From the NCBI RefSeq assembly GCF_900109285.1, contig NZ_FNZQ01000004.1, positions 124,001 through 188,000 on the forward strand: a DNA stretch of 64,000 nt, written 5' to 3'. The DNA comes from Jannaschia helgolandensis. GTDB taxonomy: Bacteria; Pseudomonadota; Alphaproteobacteria; Rhodobacterales; Rhodobacteraceae. The notes under the pieces were generated by a model. It saw nothing but the letters and a program-made list of their open reading frames with translations. It made no database searches and was not told where the DNA came from. The position numbers and the translations under genes were made by a program. Positions 28,453 through 38,212 of this stretch are shown here, piece by piece. Every line of letters starts with the position of its first letter. Position 1 is the first letter of the stretch.

Positions 28453-28544
28453 GGGGCTCCTCCAGAATCTGAGCGAACCTCATACTTAGGTCATCTCATT
28501 CAGATTGCCCGTTACCGTTTTGTGTCATGGCCATTGTGCGCGGA

Positions 28545-29846
28545 TCAACGCTCCGGCAGCAGGCCCTTCGGCGAGAATCGTAGCACCAGCAACAGGATGA
28601 CACCCATCGTCAGCAGACGCATATGTGCTACCGACGCCAGCAGATGCCCCTTGAGCCAGAAGCCATCGGCCATGCCCGCCGTCACCCCCTCCATCAGAAG
28701 CGCACCAAGCGGTTCGACCTGAACCCAGAGCCACCAGATCAGAAAACCGCCCAGCACCGAGCCCCAGTTGTTGCCCGACCCGCCGACGATCACCATCACC
28801 CAGATCAGGAAGGTATAGCGCAGTGGCTGATAGGTGCCGGGCGTCAGCTGCCCGTCCAGCGTCGTCATCATCGCCCCAGCCAGTCCTACGACGGCGGATC
28901 CAAGAATGAAGATCTGCAGATGACGGGCGGTAACGTCCTTGCCCATCGCTTCGGCCGCCACCTCGTTGTCGCGGATGGCGCGCATCATTCGCCCCCACGG
29001 AGAGGCGAGCGCGGCCTGCGTCAGCCAGATTAGGAGCAGGAGCACGACGCCGAACAGGCCCGCGTAGGCCAGCTTGACCGCAATGGTCGACGCAGTAACC
29101 GGGTCGGCATCCAGTCCGGTCGCGAAATTTCTGAACCCGGACGATGCCTGAAGGTCGATTTCGTAGGGAACAGGGCGCGGCAGGCCGATGACGTTCTTGA
29201 CGCCGCGAGCCAGCCAATCCTCGTTCTTCATAATGGCAATGACGATTTCGGCGATGCCCAGCGTTGCGATGGCCAGGTAATCGGACCGCAGGCCCAGGGC
29301 CGTCTTGCCGATCACCCAGGCCGCGCCTGCCGCCAGCAAACCGCCGACGGGCCAAGCGAGAAGCACTGGCAGGCCAAGTCCGCCGATGTTGCCCGCACTG
29401 GCCGGATTGACCGCCTCGACCGCTTCGACACCGGGGTCCAGAACCGCGCGGAACACGAAGAAGCCGACCAGCAGGATCGCCGCCGTGATCCAGCCGCGAT
29501 AGGTTTTCAGCCTCCGGTATGCCATGATCGCCGCGATCACCGTTGCCGCGCCAAGGGCCAGGCCGCCGACAACGCGTAAACCGCCCGCTGCCAGGGCTTC
29601 GGTATTCGGCGGCGTCGAGACCAGCACAGTGCCCAGACCGCCAAGCGCAACGAACCCCATGATGCCGACGTTGAACAGCCCGGCATAGCCCCACTGCATA
29701 TTGACGCCGAGCGCCATGATCGCCGAGATCAGGCCCATATTGAAGATCGTCAGTGCGACATTCCACGACTGGATGAAGCCGGTCCCGACGAACAGTACCG
29801 CCACGAGGGAAAACAGGGCGACCACGCGGATGTTATAGCTGCTCAT
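28545..29846 (-). CDS. livM: branched-chain amino acid ABC transporter permease LivM
   Basis: 433 residues, about ten membrane helices. LivM-type permease with the coupling sequence SPWGRMMRAIRDNEVAAEAMGKD and the end LRFSPKGLLPER. Longer than the common 320-350 residues because of an N-terminal and a periplasmic insertion (LDPGVEAVEAVNPASAGN). Start ATG overlaps the livH stop. Last gene of the liv operon. Confidence 0.93.
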   Translation of the reverse strand: MSSYNIRVVALFSLVAVLFVGTGFIQSWNVALTIFNMGLISAIMALGVNMQWGYAGLFNVGIMGFVALGGLGTVLVSTPPNTEALAAGGLRVVGGLALGAATVIAAIMAYRRLKTYRGWITAAILLVGFFVFRAVLDPGVEAVEAVNPASAGNIGGLGLPVLLAWPVGGLLAAGAAWVIGKTALGLRSDYLAIATLGIAEIVIAIMKNEDWLARGVKNVIGLPRPVPYEIDLQASSGFRNFATGLDADPVTASTIAVKLAYAGLFGVVLLLLIWLTQAALASPWGRMMRAIRDNEVAAEAMGKDVTARHLQIFILGSAVVGLAGAMMTTLDGQLTPGTYQPLRYTFLIWVMVIVGGSGNNWGSVLGGFLIWWLWVQVEPLGALLMEGVTAGMADGFWLKGHLLASVAHMRLLTMGVILLLVLRFSPKGLLPER

Positions 29847-30853
29847 ACCGATTTCCCCGCAAACAGTCCCGTGGGCCGGAACAGCAACACGATTATCAGG
29901 ATAACGAAGCTGACCGCGAACTTGTAATCGGTGGACAGAAGCTGGATCAGGCCGTCCGGCTCCAACGCCTCTGGCATCAGATAGCCCAGCACCTTTTTCA
30001 ACGGATAGGTGATGGTGACTTCGGCGAATGCGATCAGGAATCCACCTGCGATGGCCCCCACCGGGGAGCCGAGGCCGCCAACGATGGCCGAGGCGAAAAT
30101 CGGCAGAAGAAGCTGGAAATAAGTGAACGGCTTGAAGCTTTTGTCGAGACCGTAAAGCGTGCCCGCGATCGTCGCCAAGGCAGCCACGATCAACCAGGTA
30201 TACATCACCACGCGTTCGGGGTTGATGCCCGACAGCAGAGCCAGATCTTCGTTGTCGGAATAGGCGCGCATCGACTTGCCAGTGCGGGTCCGGTTCAGGA
30301 ACCAGAACAGGATCGCGACCACGATCACTGCCACCACAACGGTGATGACCTGCGTCGTCTTGATTGCCATCCCCTCGTCCAGACCGGTCATTCGTTTGAA
30401 ATCGCCCGCAGTTATCAGAAAGCGTGCGCCATCTGAAAACAACTGATCGTCCGGCCCGATGATGAAACGGACAAGCCCGTTCATCACGAACATCACCCCC
30501 AGCGAGGCGATCACGAAGGTTACCGGCACGGCCTTTTTCGTACGGTAGAATTTATAGACCACCCGGTCCGTACCAAGCAGCAGCAGCCCCGTCACCGCGA
30601 TCCCGATCGGAAGCGCCAGAAGTGCCGTGGGCAAAGGCCCGGCGGAAATTCCAATCGCCTGAAACCCCCATGTTGTCAGGATCACCGCCATCGTCCCAAA
30701 GGCCATCGTGTCACCATGGGCGAAATTGGAAAACCGCAGGATGCCATAGATCAGCGTGACGCCAAGCGCGCCGAGTGCCAGTTGCGCGCCGTATGCCGTG
30801 GCCGGAATGAGAACGAAGTTCGCGAGGCTTACCAGCGCGTTGAGCGGTTCCAT
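29843..30853 (-). CDS. livH: branched-chain amino acid ABC transporter permease LivH
   Basis: 336 residues, about eight membrane helices. LivH-type permease; RTGKSMRAYSDNEDLALLSGI is the coupling loop that contacts the ATPase, and GGLGSPVGAIAGG lies in the membrane near the C-terminus. Followed by livM with a 4-bp overlap. Separated from livF by a small exported-protein gene. Confidence 0.93.
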   Translation of the reverse strand: MEPLNALVSLANFVLIPATAYGAQLALGALGVTLIYGILRFSNFAHGDTMAFGTMAVILTTWGFQAIGISAGPLPTALLALPIGIAVTGLLLLGTDRVVYKFYRTKKAVPVTFVIASLGVMFVMNGLVRFIIGPDDQLFSDGARFLITAGDFKRMTGLDEGMAIKTTQVITVVVAVIVVAILFWFLNRTRTGKSMRAYSDNEDLALLSGINPERVVMYTWLIVAALATIAGTLYGLDKSFKPFTYFQLLLPIFASAIVGGLGSPVGAIAGGFLIAFAEVTITYPLKKVLGYLMPEALEPDGLIQLLSTDYKFAVSFVILIIVLLFRPTGLFAGKSV

Positions 30854-30893
30854 CAGGACGTGTCCTCAGAGGTCGGATAGGGGGTGCGGTCGG

Positions 30894-31253
30894 TCAACGC
30901 AGCACGCAGGTTCCGCGCGCGACCGGGGCCAGCAGGGCAGATCCGTCGCTGCGCTTGATCGTCAGGATGACCGGGCCGGAGATACCATCGGTGAACCGCG
31001 CGGTATCGTTCGTCAGCGCGCCTTGCAGGCGGAATTCCTCGGACGAGGTGGTGACCGTCGCCGAACCGGAGCGCAACCCGCCGCTTTCGTCATTCACGGT
31101 CAGCCGAACCTGCGCGCTGCGCGGGGCGGACGCGAATGTGCAGACCCAGTTGACGACACCGGCATTGTCCCAGGCATCGTCGCTGGCTCCGCTGGCCATC
31201 GTGGCCATCGTGGTCACAGTCAAAATCGCGGCCGTGTGTAAAAATCGGGACAT
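30894..31253 (-). CDS. small exported hypothetical protein inside the liv operon
   Basis: 119 residues with a signal peptide (1-22) and two cysteines (VCTFASAP and the ending GTCVLR) that could form a disulfide; the mature part is beta-rich. A GGAGG ribosome site precedes ATG 31253, giving good reason to believe translation. It sits between livF (3 bp) and livH (40 bp) on the same strand. Not part of known Liv transporters; function unknown. Confidence 0.75.
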   Translation of the reverse strand: MSRFLHTAAILTVTTMATMASGASDDAWDNAGVVNWVCTFASAPRSAQVRLTVNDESGGLRSGSATVTTSSEEFRLQGALTNDTARFTDGISGPVILTIKRSDGSALLAPVARGTCVLR

Positions 31254-31256
31254 ATC

Positions 31257-32078
31257 TTATCCTCCAAGAAAGCTGCGGCGGACTTCGGGGTCAGCCAGAA
31301 GCTCTTCACCCGTGCCAGTGTGGGCATTCCGCCCCTGCACCAGAACATACCCGCGATCCGCTATTTCCAAAGCCTGCCGGGCATTCTGTTCGACCATCAG
31401 GATCGGAATGCCGGTACGCGCGACCTCGATGATGCGGTCGAACAATTCGTCCATGACGATGGGACTGACCCCTGCCGTAGGCTCGTCCAGCATAAGGACT
31501 TTGGGCTTGGTCATCAGGGCACGCCCGACGGCGACCTGCTGACGCTGGCCGCCAGACAATTCGCCAGCGGGCTGACGGCGCTTGTCGCGCAGGATTGGAA
31601 ACAGGTCATAGATCTGTTCCATCGTTTGCCGGAAGTCATCGCGACGGATGAAAGCCCCCATCTCAAGGTTTTCCTCGACCGTCATGGAGGTGAAGATATT
31701 GGATGTCTGCGGCACGAACCCCATGCCCCGGACAACACGGTCCTGCGGCGACAGGGCGGTGATATCCTCGCCGTCCAGCCGAACGCTGCCCTTCCGCAGG
31801 TTCAGCATCCCGAACACGGCTTTCATACCGGTGGACTTGCCCGCGCCGTTTGGACCGACGATTACGGCGATTTCGCCCGGATCGACGGCAATCGTGCAAT
31901 CGTGCAGGATGTCTGGCCCCTGCCCGTAACCGCCTGTCATGCTGTCGCCGACCAGAAAGGCGTTCGTCGTCTCGACCCGGTCGGCGGGCGCGCTGCCCTG
32001 CTCCATCGTGCTGCCGCCGGGCCGGGTGATCGACCGGTCCTTGTTGCCGCGGCTGTCCTGCCAGTCATTCCTGGTCAT
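31257..32078 (-). CDS. livF: branched-chain amino acid ABC transporter ATP-binding protein LivF
   Basis: 273 residues. ABC ATPase with Walker A GPNGAGKST, signature ELSGGQRQQVAVGRAL, Walker B VLMLDEPTAGVSP and switch VEQNARQAL. The approximately 35-residue N-terminal extension before the ABC core is longer than usual; an internal ATG at 32006 is an alternative start. The chosen ATG overlaps the livG stop (ATGA). Confidence 0.93.
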   Translation of the reverse strand: MTRNDWQDSRGNKDRSITRPGGSTMEQGSAPADRVETTNAFLVGDSMTGGYGQGPDILHDCTIAVDPGEIAVIVGPNGAGKSTGMKAVFGMLNLRKGSVRLDGEDITALSPQDRVVRGMGFVPQTSNIFTSMTVEENLEMGAFIRRDDFRQTMEQIYDLFPILRDKRRQPAGELSGGQRQQVAVGRALMTKPKVLMLDEPTAGVSPIVMDELFDRIIEVARTGIPILMVEQNARQALEIADRGYVLVQGRNAHTGTGEELLADPEVRRSFLGG

Positions 32079-32866
32079 GCGCTGGCCCCGGCAAGCTGAT
32101 CCTTGTTCTTCAGGCCGGTGCCCAGATAGGCCTCGATCACCTGTTCATTGGCCTTGATCTCGGCCAGCGAACCTTCGGCCAGCACGTGCCCTTCGGCCAT
32201 ACAGATGACATGGTCGCTGATCCGGCCGATGAAATCCATGTCGTGTTCGATGACGACAAACGTGTAGTTCCGTTCCTGGTTCAGCCGCAGAATCGCATCG
32301 GCAATCGTGTTCAGCAGGGTCCGGTTCACGCCCGCGCCGACCTCGTCCAGAAAAACGATCTTCGCTTCGACCATCATCGTGCGGCCCAGCTCCAGCAGCT
32401 TCTTCTGCCCGCCCGAAATCTGGCCTGCCCGTTGGTCGGCAAGGTGTGTGATCGTCAAGAACTCCAGCACTTCATCCGCTTTTGCCCGCAACGCGCGCTC
32501 CTCGTCGGCAATGCGCTTGCGCCCGAACCATGTGTTCCACAGACCCTCTCCGGACTGGTCGCCCGGCACCACCATCAGATTCTCGCGACAGGTCATCGAA
32601 CTGAACTCATGGGCGATCTGGAATGTCCGCAGCAGACCCTTGTGGAAAAGCTCGTGCGGCGGCAGGCCGCTGATGTCTTCGCCCGCCATCGTGACCGTGC
32701 CCGATGTCGGTTTAAGAACGCCAGCTATCACATTGAAAAGTGTTGTTTTTCCCGCGCCGTTCGGACCTATAAGCCCGGTGATCGTGCCCGGCTCGATCCG
32801 CAGCGTCGCACCGTCCACGGCCCGGAAGCCGCCGAAATGGCGATGCAGGTCGGTGACCTCGATCAT
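32075..32866 (-). CDS. livG: branched-chain amino acid ABC transporter ATP-binding protein LivG
   Basis: 263 residues. ABC ATPase with Walker A GPNGAGKTT, signature QISGGQKKLLELGRTMM, and Walker B IVFLDEVGAGVN, where the usual Pro after Asp-Glu is Val, a feature frequent in LivG. Ends with the LivG-type C-terminus VIEAYLGTG. Follows livJ after a hairpin. Confidence 0.93.
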   Translation of the reverse strand: MIEVTDLHRHFGGFRAVDGATLRIEPGTITGLIGPNGAGKTTLFNVIAGVLKPTSGTVTMAGEDISGLPPHELFHKGLLRTFQIAHEFSSMTCRENLMVVPGDQSGEGLWNTWFGRKRIADEERALRAKADEVLEFLTITHLADQRAGQISGGQKKLLELGRTMMVEAKIVFLDEVGAGVNRTLLNTIADAILRLNQERNYTFVVIEHDMDFIGRISDHVICMAEGHVLAEGSLAEIKANEQVIEAYLGTGLKNKDQLAGASA

Positions 32867-32891
32867 GTCTGTTCCCCCGATTAGACAAACA

Positions 32892-32912
32892 GCCCCGGCA
32901 GAGTGCCGGGGC
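32892..32912 (-). terminator. intercistronic hairpin between substrate-binding gene and livG
   Basis: A 9-bp perfect stem GCCCCGGCA/TGCCGGGGC with a three-base loop lies 23 bp after the stop of the binding-protein gene. Only a broken T-run follows on the minus strand. Such hairpins often give partial termination or mRNA protection so that the binding protein is made in excess. Confidence 0.6.
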
Positions 32913-32935
32913 CGTTCGATCGCGTCAAAGTAGGA

Positions 32936-34126
32936 TCAGCGGTAGCCTACGACCACCAACTCACCATTCTCGAAAGTGACTTCACGGTAGTTGCCCGCCG
33001 ATTCACCGGGTCCGATCAGTTCTACAGCCGAGGCACCGACGTAATCGATGTCGCCGCCGTCCTTGAGGATCTGCAGACCCTTGGCCAATTCGCCGGGCAG
33101 GATCTGCTCGCCGGGGGCGTTGGCGACGTCCATCACACTGTCCTTATAGGCTGCCGGGTCTGTGGACCCTGCCGCCTGCATGGCCAGCAGGATGAGGGCC
33201 GCGGCATCATAGGCTTCGGCCGAAAACGGCGAGGTGCCGTCATAATCCGCAGCCGAGGCCATGTCCTGATAAAGCTTCGCGCCGGGGCTGTCGGTTCCGG
33301 GGTTCTGGCCGGTCGAGCCGTCGATCTCCGAGCCGAAGTTGTCGACCAGAGCCTGTGAAATCATGCCGTCCGGGAAGTGGAAAGTGTCGAACGCACCCGA
33401 GTCGATGGACGCGCGCACGATGCCCGAACCGCCCTGATCGACATAGCCCGCGACGACCAGACGGTCGCCCCCGGCCGCGGCCAGCGCGCCGACTTCGGCC
33501 GAGTAATCCGCCTTGCCGTCCTCGTGCGCGGCCGAGATCGTGACCTCGCCACCGGCTTCCTCGAACGCGGTCTGGAACGCATCGGCCAGACCCTTGCCGT
33601 AGTCGTTGTTGGTATAGGTCAGCGCGACGCTCTCGATGCCCTTGTCCATCAGGATTTCCGTCATGATGACACCCTGACGCGCATCCGAGGGGGCGGTGCG
33701 GAAGAACAATCCGTTGTCTTCGGCGGTCGACAGACCGGGGCTGGTGGCCGAGGGCGAGATCATCACGATACCGTTCGGCACGGCGACGTTCGACAGCATG
33801 GCACCCGTGACGCCCGAACAATCGGCGCCCACGATGCCCACGACACCATCGCCGGTGATCAGACGCTCGGTCGCCGATGTGGCAGCAGCGGCGTCGATGC
33901 AGGTGCTGTCGGCGCGCACCGGCTCGACCATGACGCCATCCAGCAACATGCCCGAATCCGAGACTTCCGACATCGCCATTTCGGCACCGGCGGCCATAGC
34001 GGGTGCCAGTGATTCAAGCGGACCCGTAAAGCCCAGGACGACTCCAAGCTTGATGGGGCTGTGCGCGTCCGCGAAGGCGGCTGTCGTGGCCAGCGTCGCG
34101 GCTGTAGCCAGCAAAAACTTTCTCAT
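32936..34126 (-). CDS. branched-chain amino acid ABC transporter substrate-binding protein
   Basis: 396 residues, periplasmic type I binding protein (LivJ/LivK class). Signal peptide 1-19 (cut after AFA), then IKLGVVLGFTGPLESLAPAM, a GIVGADCSGVTGAM hinge loop and YTNNDYGKGLADAFQ. First gene of the liv operon; ATG 34126 is preceded by GGGAG. The ligand is probably a branched-chain or other aliphatic amino acid. Confidence 0.93.
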   Translation of the reverse strand: MRKFLLATAATLATTAAFADAHSPIKLGVVLGFTGPLESLAPAMAAGAEMAMSEVSDSGMLLDGVMVEPVRADSTCIDAAAATSATERLITGDGVVGIVGADCSGVTGAMLSNVAVPNGIVMISPSATSPGLSTAEDNGLFFRTAPSDARQGVIMTEILMDKGIESVALTYTNNDYGKGLADAFQTAFEEAGGEVTISAAHEDGKADYSAEVGALAAAGGDRLVVAGYVDQGGSGIVRASIDSGAFDTFHFPDGMISQALVDNFGSEIDGSTGQNPGTDSPGAKLYQDMASAADYDGTSPFSAEAYDAAALILLAMQAAGSTDPAAYKDSVMDVANAPGEQILPGELAKGLQILKDGGDIDYVGASAVELIGPGESAGNYREVTFENGELVVVGYR

Positions 34127-34249
34127 ATGTATTCTCCCGGTTGGCGACTCTTTCTCGAGTCTTGGGAAGGGAGGGTATGCAGCATCCTGCCGAGATGAAA
34201 GCCATGATATGAACGGTTCGCAAATTTTTATCTCTGCGAAAATGGGACG

Positions 34250-35089
34250 TTACAGAGAAATCCCCTGTCTCCCCGCCAGATCGACAAAGAATTGCCAGGC
34301 CACCCGTCCCGAACGCGACCCACGCGTCGCCTGCCATTCGACCGCCTGGGCGCGCAGGTCGGCGTCCGAAACGGTCACGCCGTAAGCATCGCAATAGCCC
34401 CGGATCATTGCCAGATAGGCGTCCTGATCGCAGGCGTGAAATCCCAGCCACAGGCCGAATCGGTCGGACAGCGATACCTTCTCCTCGACCGCTTCCGACG
34501 GATTGATGGCCGACCCGCGCTCGTTCTCGATCATGTCGCGGGGCATCAGATGGCGACGGTTCGACGTGGCATAGAAGATCACGTTATCGGGCCGCCCTTC
34601 GATCCCGCCGTCCAGCACCGCTTTCAGCGACTTGTATGCCGCGTCATCATGGCTGAAGCTCAGGTCGTCGCAATACAGCACGAACCGGTGCGGCACATCG
34701 CGCAACACGTGCAACAGGTTTCCGACGGTCTGGATATCCTCGCGCTGCAACTCGACCAGTTTCAGTCCAGTTTCCTCAAGATCGCCGTGGACAGCCTTGA
34801 CAAGGCTTGATTTTCCCATTCCCCGCGCACCCCAGAGCAGGGCATTGTTGGCGGGCAACCCCTCGGCGAACCGGCGGGTATTATCCAGAAGCGTATCGCG
34901 CGCCCGGTCGATACCCAACAACAGGTTCAGGGGGATGCGGTTCGGACTTGGCACCGGCAACAGGCGGTCGGGTGCCGTGTCCCAGACATAGGCCGATGCA
35001 CTCCAGTCCGGCGCTGCGAACGGCGCGGGCGCCAGACGATCCAGCGCCGCGGCGATCCGATCCAGCGCATCACCCTGCCCGTCGCTCAA
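34250..35089 (-). CDS. DUF815-family ATP-binding protein
   Basis: 279 residues. AAA-type ATPase with Walker A GARGMGKSS (87-95) and Walker B LYCDDLSF near 140; TSNRRHLMPRDM and LSDRFGLWLGF are DUF815 signatures. Molecular role not known. Its start overlaps the tatC stop (ATGA), so it is the last gene of the tat unit. Confidence 0.9.
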   Translation of the reverse strand: MSDGQGDALDRIAAALDRLAPAPFAAPDWSASAYVWDTAPDRLLPVPSPNRIPLNLLLGIDRARDTLLDNTRRFAEGLPANNALLWGARGMGKSSLVKAVHGDLEETGLKLVELQREDIQTVGNLLHVLRDVPHRFVLYCDDLSFSHDDAAYKSLKAVLDGGIEGRPDNVIFYATSNRRHLMPRDMIENERGSAINPSEAVEEKVSLSDRFGLWLGFHACDQDAYLAMIRGYCDAYGVTVSDADLRAQAVEWQATRGSRSGRVAWQFFVDLAGRQGISL

Positions 35090-35934
35090 AACGTCTCGTC
35101 CTCGTCCAGCAGGCCTTCTTCGCGCATCCGCTTTTCACGCTGCCGTTCGACCATACGCACCAGCCAGATCGAAATTTCGTAAAGCCCGAAGACCACCACG
35201 AACAGGATCAGCTGCGTCACCACGTCGGGCGGTGTCACGAGGGCTGCGACCAAAAGGATGCCGACCACGGCATATTTGCGCACACCGGCCAGTCCGGCGG
35301 AACTGACCAGTCCCGCCTTGCCCATCAGCGTCAGCAGGACCGGAAGCTGAAAACACAGACCAAAGGCCACGATCATCTTGAGCGAGATGTCGAGCGACTC
35401 GTTCACCTTGCCCTGAAACACGATGCCGATGCCCGACGCGCTGACGCCGTCGGCTCCTTCGGCCACCAGTGCGGCCAAAAGGGACGCGGCATCCGCGAAC
35501 CCGAGGAAAAACTGCATCGCCAAAGGCACGACCACGAAATGCGCGAAGGCCGCGCCGAGGACGAACAACAGGGGTGAGGCAATCAGGAACGGCAGGAACG
35601 CATTCTTTTCCTGCTTGTAGAGACCGGGTGCCACGAACCGCCACAACTGATGCGCGATGACGGGAAACGACAGGATCAGCCCGCCCACGACCGACACGCG
35701 GATCAGGGTAAAGAAATACTCCTGAGGGGCGGTATAGATCATCGTCGGGTTCGGGTTGCCCAGCGACCGCATGGTATTTTCAATCGGCAAAAGCAGAAAT
35801 TTCAGAATCTGCTCGGCCACGATGAAAGACAGGATCATACCGATCAGGAACGCCGCGACGGACCAGATCAGCCGGGTCCGAAGCTCCGCCAGATGCTCGA
35901 TCAGCGGGGCGGAGCTGTCGTCCATCTCGCTCAT
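35086..35934 (-). CDS. tatC: Sec-independent protein translocase TatC
   Basis: 282 residues, six membrane helices. Receptor core of the twin-arginine translocase for folded proteins. N-terminal PLIEHLAELRTRLIWS contains the conserved HLxELRxR block, and FVAPGLYKQEKNAFLPF the cytoplasmic loop. Somewhat longer than E. coli TatC owing to a periplasmic insertion (AALVAEGADGVSASG). Overlaps tatB by 4 bp. Confidence 0.95.
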   Translation of the reverse strand: MSEMDDSSAPLIEHLAELRTRLIWSVAAFLIGMILSFIVAEQILKFLLLPIENTMRSLGNPNPTMIYTAPQEYFFTLIRVSVVGGLILSFPVIAHQLWRFVAPGLYKQEKNAFLPFLIASPLLFVLGAAFAHFVVVPLAMQFFLGFADAASLLAALVAEGADGVSASGIGIVFQGKVNESLDISLKMIVAFGLCFQLPVLLTLMGKAGLVSSAGLAGVRKYAVVGILLVAALVTPPDVVTQLILFVVVFGLYEISIWLVRMVERQREKRMREEGLLDEDETF

Positions 35935-36572
35935 GCCTTACCCTCCGACTTGGCCGGAGAAGGCTTCTTCGCCGCGGGCTTGCGGGCCGCGGGCTTCTTG
36001 GCGGCGGGCTTCTTGGCGGCGGGTTTGCGGGCCGCGGGCGCCTTTGGGGCGGCAGATTTCGCTGCGGCGGGCTTGGCAGCGGCCTGTTTCGGTTTGGTCT
36101 GCTTACGCGGGGCCTGCTTGGGCGCGGCCGCAGCCGGATCGGGCACCAGATCCGGCTCGTCCGACATCTCGGCGGCTTCGGCTGCCAAGCGCGCCTCGGC
36201 GCGAGCGGCGGTTGCCGCCTGGATCTTGTCGCGCGCGGCGGCGCGGTCCGGACTCAGGCCCGCGTCGGGCTTGGCGGCCTTTCCATCGGCTTCGTCGGGG
36301 TTCCAGGCGCTCAACTCGCCCGTGGCGTCCTTGATGGCATCAAGCCCGAACTGCTTGGGATCGGCCGCTTTGCGCAAATCACCCGCGATATCCTTCACAC
36401 CGCTGTCCTCGGCCGCGTCATTCATCGCGGTCTGGAATTCGCGGGCCATCTTTCGGGCCTTGCCGGTGAACTCACCCAGCGTACGGAACATGCGCGGCAG
36501 ATCCTTCGGACCCACCACGATCAGGGCGACGACGCCGATGACCAGCAATTCGCTCCAGCCGATGTCGAACAT
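35931..36572 (-). CDS. tatB: Sec-independent protein translocase TatB
   Basis: 213 residues. N-terminal membrane helix MFDIGWSELLVIGVVALIVVG-type followed by the conserved PKDLPRMFRTLGEF amphipathic helix; partner of TatC in substrate recognition. The last 65 residues are a lysine/alanine/proline-rich tail built on PAAKK/PAARK repeats that looks like a histone H1 or nucleic-acid-binding tail; much longer and more basic than in E. coli TatB. Confidence 0.94.
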   Translation of the reverse strand: MFDIGWSELLVIGVVALIVVGPKDLPRMFRTLGEFTGKARKMAREFQTAMNDAAEDSGVKDIAGDLRKAADPKQFGLDAIKDATGELSAWNPDEADGKAAKPDAGLSPDRAAARDKIQAATAARAEARLAAEAAEMSDEPDLVPDPAAAAPKQAPRKQTKPKQAAAKPAAAKSAAPKAPAARKPAAKKPAAKKPAARKPAAKKPSPAKSEGKA

Positions 36573-36593
36573 GTCAGCGCCCCTGGGTCGCGA

Positions 36594-36854
36594 TCAGACC
36601 TTGTCCTTCTTCGCCGCTTCCGGCGTCACGTCGCGCGCGGCGGTCCCGTCTGCCAGTGCCGGATCGGCGGCAGTGGACGTGGTGGCCGTGGTATCGGGTT
36701 CATCGTCCTTCGAGCCGTCCGCGACGCCTTTCTTGAAGGACGTGATGCCCTTGCCGACTTCGCCCATCAGCGAGGAAATCTTGCCCCGACCGAATAGCAC
36801 AAGAACGACGACGGCGATAAGAAGAAGGCCCGGCAGGCCAATGTTGTTGAGCAT
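36594..36854 (-). CDS. tatA: Sec-independent protein translocase TatA
   Basis: 86 residues. Single N-terminal membrane helix ([18 protein letters not shown]), the [23 protein letters not shown] amphipathic region split by the usual glycine hinge, and an acidic tail. It oligomerises to form the translocation pore. ATG 36854 is the family start; longer in-frame frames upstream are not used. First gene of tatA-tatB-tatC-DUF815. Confidence 0.94.
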   Translation of the reverse strand: MLNNIGLPGLLLIAVVVLVLFGRGKISSLMGEVGKGITSFKKGVADGSKDDEPDTTATTSTAADPALADGTAARDVTPEAAKKDKV

Positions 36855-36975
36855 GGTAAGTCTCCCTCGAAGGGGCCTCTCGACAGGCCCGCAGTCTGCG
36901 TTTCGGACATTACTTACGCATTGAGGCGGGCACATGAAAGCGCCCGCACGCAAATTTGCTTGGGTCTCGCGATGA

Positions 36976-38169
36976 TCAGCGCAGCAAGGGGGCCGGGTCG
37001 ATCGCATCGAAGCCGCGCCGCACCTCGAAGTGCAGGAACGCCGGGTTGCCGCCGCCAACACTGGCGACGCGCTGACCCGCAGTGATCGAATCGCCCTTGG
37101 ACACACGGATGTCCTTGATGTTCGCATAGACCGTCAGCAACCCGTCGGGATGGCGCAGCACCAGGATCGGTACCTGATCGGTATCCCGCGTGATCGCGGC
37201 GACGGAGCCCCCGGCGGCCGCCAGAACGGCAGTGCCCTCGGCGGCACGTATGTCTATGCCTTCAATACCGTCCGAAAACGAACGCAGCACCTCGCCCGAT
37301 ACCGGCCTGCGCAGCCCGGTGGTCGCGGCGGAGGCAGCAGGAGCGGCGGTGGCGGCGGCAGGGGTGACGGGCTGAGCCGCGGGTTCAGGCGCGCTGGCCG
37401 CCGTGCGGAACTGATCGAGGTTCGGACTGTCGGGCAGCGCCTCTGCTTCGATCGTCTCGGGCAGGGCCGAACTGGCCGAAGGCGGCAGCGGAGCACCGGA
37501 CCCCAATCCCGAACCGGCCGTCGCCACCTGTTCTGCGCCGTCGGTGCCGATCACCAACGGGATCAGCAGATACTGGCCTTCGCGGACAGCCAGATCGGTG
37601 CCCAGGCCGTTCCAGTCCGCCAGAGAAGCCGGGCTAACGCCGTATAGACGTGCGATGGAAAATGCCGTCTCGCCACGGGCGACGCGGTGACGGACCGGTT
37701 CCTGCCCGTCTTGCACGGCGACCTGCGCCGGGGCGTTGCCGCCCGATGCGCGATCAATGGCGGCACCCGCGATCGAGGTGATGTCAGGGCGCCCGTTCGT
37801 CCCGGACGCGCCGGGCACGATGCGGCTCGGCAAGGCCAGAACCGCGTCCTTGTTCAGGCGGCTGTCTGGCTCCATCCCGTTGAAACGGGCCAGTTCGGTG
37901 GCGGAATATCCGATGCGGCCAGCGACAGACGTGACCGTATCGCCGCGTCGCGCCACGACGACCTGATAATTCGGATAGGTGATAAGACCATTCGCATCGG
38001 GCGATGGCCGTTCAGCGACCGAACGTTGCACCCCTTCAGACGTGTCGATCGTGCCAGCCTGATTTCGTAGATCGAAGTCGAGGTTCCCTGACTGGAATTC
38101 CGCGCATCCCGCAAGGACGCCCACACCCATCAGAAGCCCCACCCATGCGGTTCTGCCTGTTCTGGACAT
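36976..38169 (-). CDS. NlpD-like LysM/M23-domain lipoprotein
   Basis: 397 residues. Lipobox LAGC at the end of the signal peptide, two LysM repeats ([20 protein letters not shown] region and [19 protein letters not shown] region), an alanine/proline-rich linker and a C-terminal M23 domain. Zinc ligands are not conserved: the HxxxD site reads EGIDI and only FLHFEVR remains, so it is likely a catalytically dead amidase activator like NlpD/EnvC. It lies after surE-pcm, matching the surE-pcm-nlpD order of E. coli. ATG 38169 has an AGGGGG site. Confidence 0.88.
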   Translation of the reverse strand: MSRTGRTAWVGLLMGVGVLAGCAEFQSGNLDFDLRNQAGTIDTSEGVQRSVAERPSPDANGLITYPNYQVVVARRGDTVTSVAGRIGYSATELARFNGMEPDSRLNKDAVLALPSRIVPGASGTNGRPDITSIAGAAIDRASGGNAPAQVAVQDGQEPVRHRVARGETAFSIARLYGVSPASLADWNGLGTDLAVREGQYLLIPLVIGTDGAEQVATAGSGLGSGAPLPPSASSALPETIEAEALPDSPNLDQFRTAASAPEPAAQPVTPAAATAAPAASAATTGLRRPVSGEVLRSFSDGIEGIDIRAAEGTAVLAAAGGSVAAITRDTDQVPILVLRHPDGLLTVYANIKDIRVSKGDSITAGQRVASVGGGNPAFLHFEVRRGFDAIDPAPLLR

Positions 38170-38212
38170 CACTGTCCCCCTGTCACTGCCCAAATTCGGG
38201 ATGCCACGTCCT

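Noticed and set aside
36976-38169. The M23 protein as an active zinc endopeptidase.
   Set aside because: The HxxxD zinc-ligand position reads EGIDI, so two ligands are missing.
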